Source: Streptomyces olindensis
GTDB lineage: Bacteria > Actinomycetota > Actinomycetes > Streptomycetales > Streptomycetaceae
DNA: 55,003 bases
Assembly: GCA_000696115.1 (NCBI GenBank)
Contig: JJOH01000035.1
Coordinates: forward strand, 1-55,003
Direction: 5' to 3'
The notes under the pieces are model-generated. The model saw only the letters and a program-made list of their open reading frames with translations. It made no database searches and was not told the origin of the DNA. A program made the position numbers and the translations under genes. The stretch's first letter is position 1. Every line of letters starts with the position of its first letter. Positions 34,401 through 41,491 of the stretch are shown in pieces.

Positions 34401-35780
34401 GTCGGCCGCGACGGCGACCCCGACTTCGGCGAACTCCTCGTCGTCAAGGGCGCCCCCGAGACGATCCTGCCCGCCTGCCGGGACCTGCCCGCCCACGCGA
34501 CCGACACCGCCCACGAACTGGCCGCACAGGGCCTGCGCGTCCTCGCCGTCGCCCGGCGCCCCTGCCGGGCCGACGACGCCGAGACCGAACTCGACGCCCC
34601 CCTCGCCGACCTGGAGTTCAGCGGTTTCGTCGCCCTCGCGGACGTGCCCCGCGAGACCTCGCACGCCCTGCTCGTCGAGTTGCGCCGCTCCGGCATCCTG
34701 CCCGTCATGCTCACCGGCGACCACCCGGAGACCGCCCGCGCCATCGCCCTGCAACTGGGCTGGCCGGAGGAGACCGAGGTGGTCACCGGTGACGAGCTGG
34801 TCGCCATGGAACGCGGCGAACGCGTCCGGGCCCTGCGCGGCGCGGGCGTCGTGGCCCGGGTCGCCCCCGAGCAGAAACTGCACGTCGTGGAGGCCCTGCA
34901 ACAGGCCGGCCGGGTCGTGGCGATGGCCGGCGACGGCGCCAACGACGCCGCCGCCATCCGCGCCGCCGACGTCGGGGTCGGCATCGAGTCCCGCGGCTCC
35001 GCCGCCGCCCGCAACGCCGCCGACCTCGTGCTCACCACCGGTGACCTGTCCGTCCTGGTCGACGCGGTCGTCGAGGGACGCGCCCTGTGGCGCAGCGTCG
35101 CCGACGCGGTGAGCATCCTCATCGGCGGCAACGCCGGCGAGGTCGGCTTCAGCGTCCTCGGCACCCTGCTGGCCGGCGCCTCGCCCCTGTCGACCCGTCA
35201 GCTGTTGCTCGTCAACCTGCTCACCGACATGTTCCCGGCGATGGCGGTGGCCGTCACACCCAGCGACGACCCCTCGACGGCGGAGCACGCCGCGACCGGC
35301 CCGATGGGCCTGAACGTCCTCGGCGCGCCCCTGCTGCGCTCCATCCGCCGCCGCGGCATCACCACCTGCCTCGGCGCGGTCACGGCGTACCTCATCGGCC
35401 GCCTCACCCCCGGCACCGAACGCCGCTCCACCACCATGGCCCTGTGCGGTGTGGTCGGCGCCCAGCTGGTGCAGACGCTCTCCGGTCGGCGCCACAGCCC
35501 ACTGGTGTGGGTCACGGCCCTCGGCTCGGCCGCCGTCCTGGCCGCGCTCGTCCAGACCCCCGGCGTGAGCCACTTCTTCGGCTGCACCCCGCTCGGCCCC
35601 GTGGCCTGGGCCGGAGTCGCGGCGGCCATCGCCCTGTCGGCCCTGGCACCCCGCCTGGAACGCCTCCAGGCCGTCCACAGCCTCTACGACGGCGCCGCCC
35701 GGCTCGCCCTGCACCTGCACGACCTGGTCCGGCAGGCCCGGCACTTGCTGCGCAGCGGCGTCGCCGCGCCCGTGGCCTGA
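31449..35780 (+). CDS. CtpI-like P-type cation-transporting ATPase
   Basis: A 1443-residue P-type ATPase resembling mycobacterial CtpI. The first about 650 residues hold HMA-like repeats and hydrophobic stretches without clear metal-binding CxxC pairs. Then come the actuator TGES (residues 742-745), the phosphorylation motif CFDKTGTLTEN (Asp897), KGAPE-type VVKGAPETIL in the nucleotide domain, VMLTGDHPETA, and the hinge AGDGANDAAAIRAADVGVG. About 10 membrane helices are visible, the last four after FSVLGTLLAGASPLSTRQLL. It sits in the cytoplasmic membrane; the transported ion is not known. It is roughly twice the usual P-type length because of the N-terminal region. Confidence 0.92.
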   Translation: MLTRFDVAPLVGAVAGAAAGAARSTAQGVTSVYDTTRRVRNVARNALTGGQHWTAGQRLHLALRHADGDAGALARKVAADLLDHPDVLTAYWDGGLSRLVITVVEDAATDRVAERATALATRLGLTEGADPVAEETTHPGDPREVRVAAGAILLDAAGAAGALAGRSLRLPPTSRIVTATVTLLRENPRFRALLRQRFGTSGMELVLTAVNAATHGAGQSPLALVLDGMLRGTQLTEAVARAAAFEALHDDICRERRTSVPCPPGTRPPLKVTPAQEYASHASTGSLAGAAATLLVTHSAREAAEAVLAGSPKAARYGPAAFSATLGTFLARAGILVRSGERLRQLEIADALVLHADALRSLRQGSDDSDGLPDDPVHPFAEAVLDAARRAGLHVVIAGGSDLKDITRLADEVAPSAKPFADVVRALQDSGHVVVTVARLDESGDGHVGAGLPAGDVAIALTDGRAAVPWGADALAPGGLADVWRLLTAIPAARRVGRRSQTLARAGAALSGLLVARGGQPPGRHLLWPLTRHAPVNIAAANALLAGWLAATRVARATPPPPRLHIPWHALEPDEARARLGRTGPDGEPRGLALLADRSRRQAARLGRHPAAAPARWTWQAAGAVRRELDDPLTPVLATGAVASALLGSLVDALLVVGAMDLNAVTGGLQRLRAEQALARLAARQQPKARRQDSRKRTVTVDAARLRPGDEISLDAGDVVPADARLLDVDGLEVDESALTGESLPVTKAVEATPGAPVAQRACMVFEGTTVVAGRATALVVDTGDQTEAGRAVTLAARTPPPAGVQARLQELTRKALPVTFTGGAAVTGLSLLRGSPVRRAVSGGVAVAVAAVPEGLPLVATVAQMAAARRLSRRGVLVRTPRTLEALGRVDTVCFDKTGTLTENKLRLVRVATSDGTVLATDTEQAEPIVRLAARACPQEETGQGRRVAHATDEAVLDVAPPDPGWTPTGELPFETRRGYAAAVGRDGDPDFGELLVVKGAPETILPACRDLPAHATDTAHELAAQGLRVLAVARRPCRADDAETELDAPLADLEFSGFVALADVPRETSHALLVELRRSGILPVMLTGDHPETARAIALQLGWPEETEVVTGDELVAMERGERVRALRGAGVVARVAPEQKLHVVEALQQAGRVVAMAGDGANDAAAIRAADVGVGIESRGSAAARNAADLVLTTGDLSVLVDAVVEGRALWRSVADAVSILIGGNAGEVGFSVLGTLLAGASPLSTRQLLLVNLLTDMFPAMAVAVTPSDDPSTAEHAATGPMGLNVLGAPLLRSIRRRGITTCLGAVTAYLIGRLTPGTERRSTTMALCGVVGAQLVQTLSGRRHSPLVWVTALGSAAVLAALVQTPGVSHFFGCTPLGPVAWAGVAAAIALSALAPRLERLQAVHSLYDGAARLALHLHDLVRQARHLLRSGVAAPVA

Positions 35781-35784
35781 CGCA

Positions 35785-35826
35785 CCGGTACGGAGGCACC
35801 GGCACGGAGGCACCGGCACGGAGGCA
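35785..35826. repeat. Three 14-bp tandem repeats after the ATPase stop
   Basis: Unit 1 CCGGTACGGAGGCA (35785-35798) and units 2 and 3 CCGGCACGGAGGCA (35799-35826) follow four bases after the ATPase stop (35778-35780). Confidence 0.85.
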
Positions 35827-35852
35827 CGGCACAACAACAGAGGCACAGCGCA

Positions 35853-35893
35853 ACGGAAGGCCGCCACCACTGCACGTGGTGGCGGCCTTCCGT
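35853..35893. terminator. Bidirectional terminator hairpin
   Basis: 18-base arms 35853-35870 and 35876-35893 pair perfectly around TGCAC. It lies between the ATPase stop and the convergent SRPBCC gene end (35904), so it serves both transcripts. Confidence 0.85.
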
Positions 35894-35903
35894 CGCCGTA
35901 CGG

Positions 35904-36353
35904 TCAGACCTCGCCGCGCCAGGCCCCCGTCTCCGTGCCCCGGGCCTCCATGTACTCCTTGAAGCGCCGCAGATCACCGGAGACCTGCCGCTTCACGAAC
36001 CCGAGCTTGTCGCCCACGGTCTCGGCCACGCCACTGGGGTCGAAGTCCATCTGCAGCATGACCTTGGTCGTGTCGTCGTGGATGCGGTGGAAGGTCACCA
36101 CACCGGCCTGCCGGGCCTCGCCACCCACGGTGGTCCAGGCGACGCGCTCGTCGGGGATCTGCTCGGTGATCTCCGCGTCGAACTCCCGCTCCTGGCCGCC
36201 GACCTTCGTCACCCAGTGCGTCAGCGTGTCGGTGCGCTGCTCGATGCGCTCGACGCCGTCCATGAACCGGGGAAAGGTCTCGAACTGGGTCCACTGGTTG
36301 TAGGCGGTGTGCACCGGCACGCGGACCTCGATGGATTCCTCTACCTGTGACAA
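35904..36353 (-). CDS. SRPBCC (START-like) family protein
   Basis: A 149-residue helix-grip protein starting from a TTG at 36353, chosen because GGGAGGT stands six bases upstream and the family starts at the same place (QVEESIEVRVPVHTAYNQWT). Characteristic blocks are QFETFPRFMDGVERIEQRTD, FDAEITEQIPDERVAWTTVG, QAGVVTFHRIHDDTTKVMLQ and LGFVKRQVSGDLRRFKEYME. The fold has a hydrophobic pocket for lipids, polyketides or other small molecules. Function is unknown. It converges with the P-type ATPase and diverges from the holin-like gene. Confidence 0.9.
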   Translation of the reverse strand: MSQVEESIEVRVPVHTAYNQWTQFETFPRFMDGVERIEQRTDTLTHWVTKVGGQEREFDAEITEQIPDERVAWTTVGGEARQAGVVTFHRIHDDTTKVMLQMDFDPSGVAETVGDKLGFVKRQVSGDLRRFKEYMEARGTETGAWRGEV

Positions 36354-36503
36354 GGCGGTACCTCCCTTTCTCGTAGGTGGGCGACGGACGGGTACCAGGT
36401 CTCGCGCCGGCCACGCATGGTCACCACGACTTGTCCGACCAGGTGTCCTTTCCGCCCGCACGGGGGTACCCGGCCCGCACCGACGGACCGGGAGGTGATC
36501 GTC

Positions 36504-36944
36504 ATGGCGGACATGGACCGCGCGGCCGCTGCCGCTCGCCCGGGGACCGCGCCGACGGGCGGCGACGAACCCGTGAGCGAGCTGGTGCAGCGAGCCACCG
36601 AACAGCTCTCCGACCTGGTACGGGGCGAAATGCGCCTCGCCCGGGCGGAGATGACCGAGAAGGGCAAGCGCTTCGGCAAGGGCGGCGGCCTGTTCGGCGG
36701 AGCCGGGGTGCTGGGCTTCGTCACGCTCCAGGCCCTCGCGGCCACGGCGATCGCGGCCCTGGCCGTACCGCTGCCGGTGTGGGCGGCGGCGCTGATCGTC
36801 ACGGGCGTCCTCGCCGTCGCCACGGGCCTGACGGCGCTGGCCGGCCGCAAGCAGGTGCGCAGCGCCACCCCGCCCGCCCCGCAGCGGACCATCGACAGCG
36901 TGAAGGCCGATGCGGCCGAGATCAAGGAGAGTGCTCAACGATGA
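36504..36944 (+). CDS. Phage-holin-family (actinobacterial type) membrane protein
   Basis: A 146-residue protein with the motif ELVQRATEQLSDLVRGEMRL ARAEM, then two adjacent hydrophobic helices (LGFVTLQALAATAIAALAVP and AALIVTGVLAVATGLTALAG) and a charged tail VKADAAEIKESA. This is the actinobacterial Phage_holin_3_6-like family, which is chromosomal and usually not a true holin. It is paired with the DUF3618 gene through an ATGA overlap (36941-36944), a conserved streptomycete arrangement. GGGAGGTG is before the ATG at 36504. A role in envelope stability is inferred. Confidence 0.88.
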   Translation: MADMDRAAAAARPGTAPTGGDEPVSELVQRATEQLSDLVRGEMRLARAEMTEKGKRFGKGGGLFGGAGVLGFVTLQALAATAIAALAVPLPVWAAALIVTGVLAVATGLTALAGRKQVRSATPPAPQRTIDSVKADAAEIKESAQR

Positions 36945-37462
36945 CCCAGCCCCCGCACGACGAGCCCACGGCCCGCAGCCAGGACGAGCTGCGCGAACAG
37001 GTCGAGCGCACCCGCCACGAACTGGGGGACACCGTCCAGCAGCTGGCGGACCGGGCCGACGTGAAGACCCGCGCCCGCGAGAAGGCGCTGGCGGTCAGGG
37101 AACAGGCCGAGACCAGGGTCCACGCCTTGCGCGGCCAGGCCGAGACCAAGGTCCACGCCTTGCGCGGCCAGGCCCGGACCAAGGCCGCGCACGTCGCCCA
37201 CACCGTCGAGGAGAAGCTGCCCGAACCGGTGAAGCAGAAGGGTGCCGCCGCCGCTCACGAGGCCAGGGAAAAGGCCGCGCACGTCGCCCGCGCCGTGGAG
37301 GAGAAGCTGCCCGAACCGGTGAGGCAGAAGGCCGCACAGGCCGAGCAGGCCTGGCAGGACAAGGCCCCGCAGCCGGTGCGCGACCACCGGACCGCCCTGC
37401 TGGCGGGCGCCGGAGCCGTGCTCGTGGCCTGGCTGCTCATCCGCCGCCGCAGCCACAGCTGA
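36941..37462 (+). CDS. DUF3618-domain protein with internal repeats
   Basis: A 173-residue protein. RSQDELREQVERTRHELGDT begins the DUF3618 signature, and one C-terminal membrane helix (RTALLAGAGAVLVAWLLIRRR) anchors it. Between them is an Ala/Glu/Lys/Gln-rich helical region holding duplications: an 11-residue repeat around VHALRGQAETK (37108-37173) and a near-perfect 20-residue repeat KAAHVA..VEEKLPEPV (37181-37240 and 37271-37330). The repeats look like amphipathic coiled coil. It is coupled to the holin-like gene. Such proteins are poorly characterised; an envelope or stress role is inferred. Confidence 0.9.
   Translation: MTQPPHDEPTARSQDELREQVERTRHELGDTVQQLADRADVKTRAREKALAVREQAETRVHALRGQAETKVHALRGQARTKAAHVAHTVEEKLPEPVKQKGAAAAHEAREKAAHVARAVEEKLPEPVRQKAAQAEQAWQDKAPQPVRDHRTALLAGAGAVLVAWLLIRRRSHS
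37181..37330. repeat. Direct duplication of 60 bp inside the DUF3618 gene
   Basis: Bases 37181-37240 and 37271-37330 differ at only a few positions, and a 33-bp duplication lies just upstream (37108-37140 and 37141-37173). Both keep the reading frame and thus add helical length. Confidence 0.8.
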
Positions 37463-37493
37463 GCGGCACCGGCCCGGTCACCCGAGCGACACC

Positions 37494-37525
37494 GGCCCCC
37501 GTCGCTGCTTGCGGCGACGGGGGCC
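37494..37525. terminator. Hairpin terminator after DUF3618 gene
   Basis: Arms GGCCCCCGTCGC (37494-37505) and GCGACGGGGGCC (37514-37525) pair exactly over an eight-base loop, 32 bases after the DUF3618 stop and 21 bases before the flavodoxin gene. Confidence 0.78.
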
Positions 37526-37546
37526 CAGGCGGCAAGGTCGGGTGCC

Positions 37547-37999
37547 GTGGCCACCTTGCTGATCGTCCATCACACGCCCTCGCCCAACTGCCAGGCGCTG
37601 TTCGAAGCCGTCGTCTCCGGGGCCACGGACCCCGAGATCGAGAACGTGCGCGTGGTGCGCCTGCCCGCGCTGTCCGCCACCGCCTCCGACGTGCTCGCCG
37701 CCGACGGCTACCTCCTCGGCACCCCCGCGAACCTGGGCTACATGTCGGGCGCCCTGAAGCACTTCTTCGACCAGGTCTACTACCCGTGCCTGGACGCGAC
37801 CCGCGGCCGGCCCTTCGGCTACTGGGTGCACGGCGGCAACGACGTCACCGGAGCGGTCCGGGGCGTCGAGGCGATCACGACAGGCCTCGGCTGGCGCCGT
37901 GCCGCCGAGGCCGTGACCGTGACTGGCGAGCCGGGCAAGGGCGACGTCGAGCGGTGCTGGGAACTGGGCGCGACGGTCGCCGCCGGGCTCATGGGCTGA
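37547..37999 (+). CDS. Flavodoxin/NADPH-dependent FMN-reductase-like protein
   Basis: A 150-residue flavodoxin-like protein from a GTG at 37547. The FMN phosphate loop HHTPSPNCQ follows the first strand (TLLIVHH), and GTPANLGYMSGALKHFFDQV is the isoalloxazine-binding loop region typical of the flavodoxin_2/FMN_red group. It ends GDVERCWELGATVAAGL. It is likely cytoplasmic and handles electrons in a redox step or quinone reduction; the partner is unknown. It is transcribed on its own after a terminator and converges with the BrkB gene with three bases between stops. Confidence 0.88.
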   Translation: MATLLIVHHTPSPNCQALFEAVVSGATDPEIENVRVVRLPALSATASDVLAADGYLLGTPANLGYMSGALKHFFDQVYYPCLDATRGRPFGYWVHGGNDVTGAVRGVEAITTGLGWRRAAEAVTVTGEPGKGDVERCWELGATVAAGLMG

Positions 38000-38002
38000 G
38001 CC

Positions 38003-39100
38003 TCAGGTCTCCTCCAGCCGACGCCGGTCCTGCTCGTCCCAGGTCCGGGTGTCGCGCGGCTGGGTGTACGGCTCGGCCTCCGGCGGATGACCACCGGCGA
38101 TGGCCCGCTGCCGCACCGTCTCCGCGTCGAACTCCAGCCCCAGCAGGATCGCCAGGTTGGTGATCCACAGCCAGATCAGGAACACGATGACCCCGGCCAT
38201 CGTCCCGTAGGTCTTGTTGTACGAGGCGAAGTTCGCCACGTAGACCGCGAAACCGGCGGAGGCGATCAGCCAGATCAGCAGGGCCAGCGCACTGCCCGGG
38301 GTGATCCAGCGGAACCCCTTCACCTTGGCGTTCGGGGTCGCCCAGTACAGGAGCGCGATCATGACCGTGACCAGCACGACCAGGACGGGCCATTTCGCGA
38401 TCGACCACACCGTCAGCGCCGTGTCACCGAGCCCGAGCGCCGTTCCCAGCCGCTGGGCCAGCGGGCCCGTGAAGACCACGATCAGCGCGCTGATCACGGC
38501 CAGCACCATCAGCGCGACCGTCACGCCCACCCGCACCGGCAGCAGCTTCCACACCGGCCGGCCCTCGGGCATGTCGTAGACCGCGTTGGCGGAGCGGATG
38601 AACGCCGCCACGTAGCCGGAGGCCGACCACACCGCCAGGACCAGGCCGACGATCGCCATCAGCGAGCCGATACCGGCGTTGCCCTGCAACTGCTCGACGG
38701 CCCGGGTGATGATGTCGCGGACCGGGCCGGGGGCCAGTTGCTGGACGTTGTCGAGCACCTTGTCCGTGGTCGACCGGCCGGTGAGGCCCAGCAGCGACAC
38801 GAGCGCCAGCAGCGCCGGGAACAGCGCCAGTACCCCGTAGTAGGTCAGCGCCGCCGCCCGGTCGGTCAGCTCGTCGTCCTTGAACTCCCGTAGGCTCCCC
38901 TTCAGCACCGCGCCCCAGGACTTCCGGGGCAGATCGCTCGGCGTGTCCGGCGCCGCGCGCTCCACCTCGGGGCCCGGCCCGGGCTCGGCCGGAGCCGGGG
39001 AAGGGGGAGGAGCGGAGGAACCTCGAGGCGGCGCGGAGGCCTGGGGCGGAGCGTCGTCCGCGTGGTGTTCTTTTCGTCCCGGAATATGCAGCTTCACCAT
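38003..39100 (-). CDS. YihY/BrkB family membrane protein
   Basis: A 365-residue protein. A disordered Pro/Ala/His N-terminus (to about residue 60) precedes the YihY/UPF0761 core with six membrane helices (TYYGVLALFPALLALVSLLG, SLMAIVGLVLAVWSASGYVA, VGVTVALMVLAVISALIVVF, VLVVLVTVMIALLYWA, ALALLIWLIASAGFAVYVA, GVIVFLIWLWITNLAILLG). The motif ELTDRAAALTYYG is the family signature. It sits in the inner membrane, and its biochemical role is unsettled (formerly misnamed RNase BN). Start 39100 has a weak ribosome site. Confidence 0.93.
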   Translation of the reverse strand: MVKLHIPGRKEHHADDAPPQASAPPRGSSAPPPSPAPAEPGPGPEVERAAPDTPSDLPRKSWGAVLKGSLREFKDDELTDRAAALTYYGVLALFPALLALVSLLGLTGRSTTDKVLDNVQQLAPGPVRDIITRAVEQLQGNAGIGSLMAIVGLVLAVWSASGYVAAFIRSANAVYDMPEGRPVWKLLPVRVGVTVALMVLAVISALIVVFTGPLAQRLGTALGLGDTALTVWSIAKWPVLVVLVTVMIALLYWATPNAKVKGFRWITPGSALALLIWLIASAGFAVYVANFASYNKTYGTMAGVIVFLIWLWITNLAILLGLEFDAETVRQRAIAGGHPPEAEPYTQPRDTRTWDEQDRRRLEET

Positions 39101-39161
39101 GTGAGCCGGGTAACCCCTGACCGTGGCCTTAAGCCGCGCTCGACGGGGGAGTCGCCGAGGC

Positions 39162-39702
39162 TCACTGCCGCAGGGCGAGTCCCCGTTGCCGCAGCGCCTC
39201 CGACAGCACCCGCACGGCCTTCGGCCCGGCCCCGTGCAGGGCGAGGAGTTCCCCCGCGGAGCGCTCCGGCCACCTGCTCCAGCGTGGTCAGGTCCGCGCC
39301 GAAGAGGGCCCGGGTGGCGGGCCTCCCGATCCCGGCGGGCAGGTCGCCGCCGGCCCGGTCGGCCGCCGCCTCCGCCGCGGCGAGGGACGCGGCGAGCCGC
39401 TGCGGGGCACGACTGAGCCAGGACGCCCGCACCAAGGCGTTCAAGCTCTTGCCGTCCACGTCCGCGAGCGGCACGCGGAACGCGACCGGCGTCCCCCTCA
39501 GCAGCAGATGCTCACCGGTGGTATGAGCGGCGAGCGCTGCCTCCGTCTCCTCCGGGGGAAGGTGCAGCCGCACCAGTCCGTCCTCGGTCAGCGAGGCGAA
39601 GCCCTTGCCCCGCACGGAGAACGACGCCGCCCCGGAGCGCGTGCCCCCCTCGGTCTCCGGCAGGGCGAGCGCGGCCTCGCGCAGCTGCTGCACGGGGGTC
39701 AT
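39162..39702 (-). pseudogene. MmcQ/YjbR-like protein with C-terminal HhH domain, +1 frameshift
   Basis: The frame starting at the ATG 39702 gives a YjbR/MmcQ domain: ALALPETEGGTRSGAASFSV, GKGFASLTEDGLVRLHL, FRVPLADVDGKSLNALVRAS. It then approaches a helix-hairpin-helix tail (IGRPATRALFGADLTTLEQV). At 39251-39255, a run of five C on this strand, the frame breaks. Removing one base lets the protein continue ELLALHGAGPKAVRVLSEAL and stop at 39162-39164. The span is 541 bases, one more than a multiple of three. MmcQ/YjbR proteins may bind DNA, but function is unproven. Either a real frameshift or a base-call error. Confidence 0.8.
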
Positions 39703-39744
39703 GGTCGGAGTCTCGCACAACGGCCGCACCGCGGAGCGAAGTTG

Positions 39745-39758
39745 TGGGAGCGCTCCCA
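39745..39758. promoter_or_regulatory. CebR-type operator upstream of the GNAT gene
   Basis: TGGGAGCGCTCCCA is a perfect 14-bp palindrome and matches the consensus operator of CebR, the LacI-family repressor of cellobiose/cellulose use in Streptomyces. It lies 20 bases before the GNAT ATG and 43 bases upstream of the MmcQ start on the other side. CebR would release it when cello-oligosaccharides are present (known from other species; binding here is inferred). Confidence 0.75.
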
Positions 39759-39777
39759 CTGCGGGCACGATGCCGCC

Positions 39778-40410
39778 ATGACCGAGCCCACCGCCATCCG
39801 CCGCTACCGGCCCGAGGACCGGCCGGCCCTCGACGACATCTGCGTCCGCACCGCGCACCACGGCCAGGACAGCCGCCCCCACTTCGCGGACCCGGGCATC
39901 TTCCCGGTGACCTTCGCGGCCCCGTACGTCCACCTGGAGCCGGATCTGGCCTTCGTGCTGGACGACGGCGAGGGGCGGGCGGTCGGCTACATCCTCGGGG
40001 CGGCCGACACCCCGCGCTTCGCCGAGGCCTTCCGCACGACGTGGCTCCCCCTGGTCGCCGACCGCTACCCGGAACCGCCCCCGCCGCCGCGGACCCCGGA
40101 CGAGGAGATGGCACACCTGCTGCACCACCCCGAGCGGATGGTGGTCCCCGCAGTGGCCGCCTACCCCGCCCATCTGCACATCGATCTGCTCCCCGCCCTG
40201 CAGGGCCGCGGCTGGGGGCGCCGCCTGATGCGGACGTTCCTCGCGGCCCTCCAGGACAAGGGCGTACCGGCCGTCCACCTGGCGATGGCGACCGCCAACA
40301 CGCGGGCCAGGGCCTTCTACGACCGCATGGGCTTCCACGAGATCGACGCCCCCGGGGACGGGTCGGTCACCTACCTGGGGCGCACCACGAAGGAACTGGA
40401 CCGGCTCTGA
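39778..40410 (+). CDS. GNAT family N-acetyltransferase
   Basis: A 210-residue GCN5-related acyltransferase using acetyl-CoA. It contains IRRYRPEDRPALDDICVRT, the CoA loop YPAHLHIDLLPALQGRGWGR (RGWGR of motif A), VHLAMATANTRARAFYDRMG and the C-terminal GFHEIDAPGDGSVTYLGR. The substrate is unknown. The ATG at 39778 sits 20 bases after a CebR-type palindrome, so it may be under carbohydrate control. The stop TGA lies in the first of three 25-bp tandem repeats. Confidence 0.9.
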   Translation: MTEPTAIRRYRPEDRPALDDICVRTAHHGQDSRPHFADPGIFPVTFAAPYVHLEPDLAFVLDDGEGRAVGYILGAADTPRFAEAFRTTWLPLVADRYPEPPPPPRTPDEEMAHLLHHPERMVVPAVAAYPAHLHIDLLPALQGRGWGRRLMRTFLAALQDKGVPAVHLAMATANTRARAFYDRMGFHEIDAPGDGSVTYLGRTTKELDRL

Positions 40411-40480
40411 CGGGGCACCGACCGTCGACCTCTGACGGGGCACCGACCGTCGACCTCTGACGGGGCACCGCCCGTCGAAC
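40406..40480. repeat. Three 25-bp tandem repeats over the GNAT stop codon
   Basis: Units 40406-40430 and 40431-40455 are identical; the third (40456-40480) differs at two bases. The first unit contains the GNAT TGA (40408-40410). The array leads into the promoter region of the LPMO gene. Confidence 0.85.
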
Positions 40481-40560
40481 GGATCGAACGCGCCACGCGG
40501 TACGGAAGTGGCGCGATCGCGCGTTGCCGACCCGCGCCAACGGGCGCAGCCTGTGCCCTG

Positions 40561-40574
40561 CGGGAGCGCTCCCA
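40561..40574. promoter_or_regulatory. CebR-like operator upstream of the LPMO gene
   Basis: CGGGAGCGCTCCCA differs from the perfect CebR palindrome at only the first base. It stands 71 bases before the LPMO ATG, in the region where a promoter is expected. Control by cello-oligosaccharides is inferred. Confidence 0.7.
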
Positions 40575-40644
40575 CGCGCTCCGGCACCCCCCACACGAGG
40601 CACATCCACGGCACGACAACCCCCACATCCGGAAGAAGGAGATC

Positions 40645-41325
40645 ATGAATTGTCATGGTCATGCTTTTGAGAGGCGCGGTGTCAGGTCTCGTCTGACGCT
40701 CGCCCTGAGCGTGCTGGTCGCCGCTCTGCTCAGCCTGATCCCGTGGAGCGGCACCGCCGTCGCCCACGGCTCGGTCGTCGACCCGGCCTCGCGCAACTAC
40801 GGCTGCTGGCTGCGCTGGGGGAACGACTTCCAGAACCCCGCGATGGCCCAGCAGGACCCCATGTGCTGGCAGGCCTGGCAGGACAACCCCAACGCCATGT
40901 GGAACTGGAACGGCCTCTACCGCGACGGTTCCGGCGGCAACTTCCAGGCCGTCGTCCCCAACGGCCAGCTGTGCAGCGGCGGGCGGACCGAGGGCGGCCG
41001 GTACAACTCCCTGGACGCGGTCGGCGCGTGGAAGACGACGGACATCAGCGGCAACTTCACCGTGAAGCTGTACGACCAGGCCAGTCACGGCGCCGACTAC
41101 TTCCTCGTCTACGTCACGCGGCAGGGCTTCGACCCCACCACCCAGCCGCTGACCTGGAACGACCTCCGGCTCGTCGCCCGCACCGGCACGTACGCGCCCA
41201 GCCAGAACTACTCGATCCCGGTGAGCACGTCCGGACTGAGCGGCCGGCACGTGGTCTACACGATCTGGCAGGCGTCGCACATGGACCAGACCTACTTCCT
41301 GTGCAGTGACGTGAACTTCCGCTGA
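40645..41325 (+). CDS. AA10 lytic polysaccharide monooxygenase (single domain, secreted)
   Basis: A 226-residue secreted copper enzyme that oxidatively cuts polysaccharide chains. The signal peptide ends at TAVA, so the mature protein starts HGSVVDPASRNYGCWLRWG, with His41 (mature His1) as the copper brace. The second copper His is likely in DQASHGADYFLVYVT, and the axial aromatic is in TYFLCSDVNF. Four or more cysteines give disulfides. There is no cellulose-binding module. The start has AAGGAG; the N-terminus before the hydrophobic core is long and basic (GRRGVRSR). The CebR-like site upstream favours cellulose over chitin as substrate, but this cannot be shown from sequence. Confidence 0.93.
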   Translation: MNCHGHAFERRGVRSRLTLALSVLVAALLSLIPWSGTAVAHGSVVDPASRNYGCWLRWGNDFQNPAMAQQDPMCWQAWQDNPNAMWNWNGLYRDGSGGNFQAVVPNGQLCSGGRTEGGRYNSLDAVGAWKTTDISGNFTVKLYDQASHGADYFLVYVTRQGFDPTTQPLTWNDLRLVARTGTYAPSQNYSIPVSTSGLSGRHVVYTIWQASHMDQTYFLCSDVNFR

Positions 41326-41335
41326 CCTGCCGTTT

Positions 41336-41362
41336 CCCCGCCGGTCCCACGGGTCGGCGGGG
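41336..41362. terminator. Hairpin after the LPMO gene
   Basis: CCCCGCCG (41336-41343) pairs with CGGCGGGG (41355-41362), and the inner bases GTCCC/GGGT add some pairing. It begins 11 bases after the LPMO stop. Confidence 0.6.
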
Positions 41363-41491
41363 CCCGGCCCGTCGGTGCTTCCTGAGAGTTCTCCAAGAAT
41401 CGCCGGGGCGATTGAACACGCCGGTGCTCCCGTACGTACGGGACGGGGGGATTTTCATGCCCGGCACGCCACGAAGCGCAGGAGAGCACCC

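Noticed and set aside
31544..35870. Two long frames (937 and 875 codons) opposite the P-type ATPase
   Set aside because: Antisense to a gene with every P-type motif; no independent evidence.
36504..37462. A prophage, because of the phage-holin family gene
   Set aside because: No other phage genes are near. This holin-type/DUF3618 pair is a normal chromosomal arrangement in actinomycetes.
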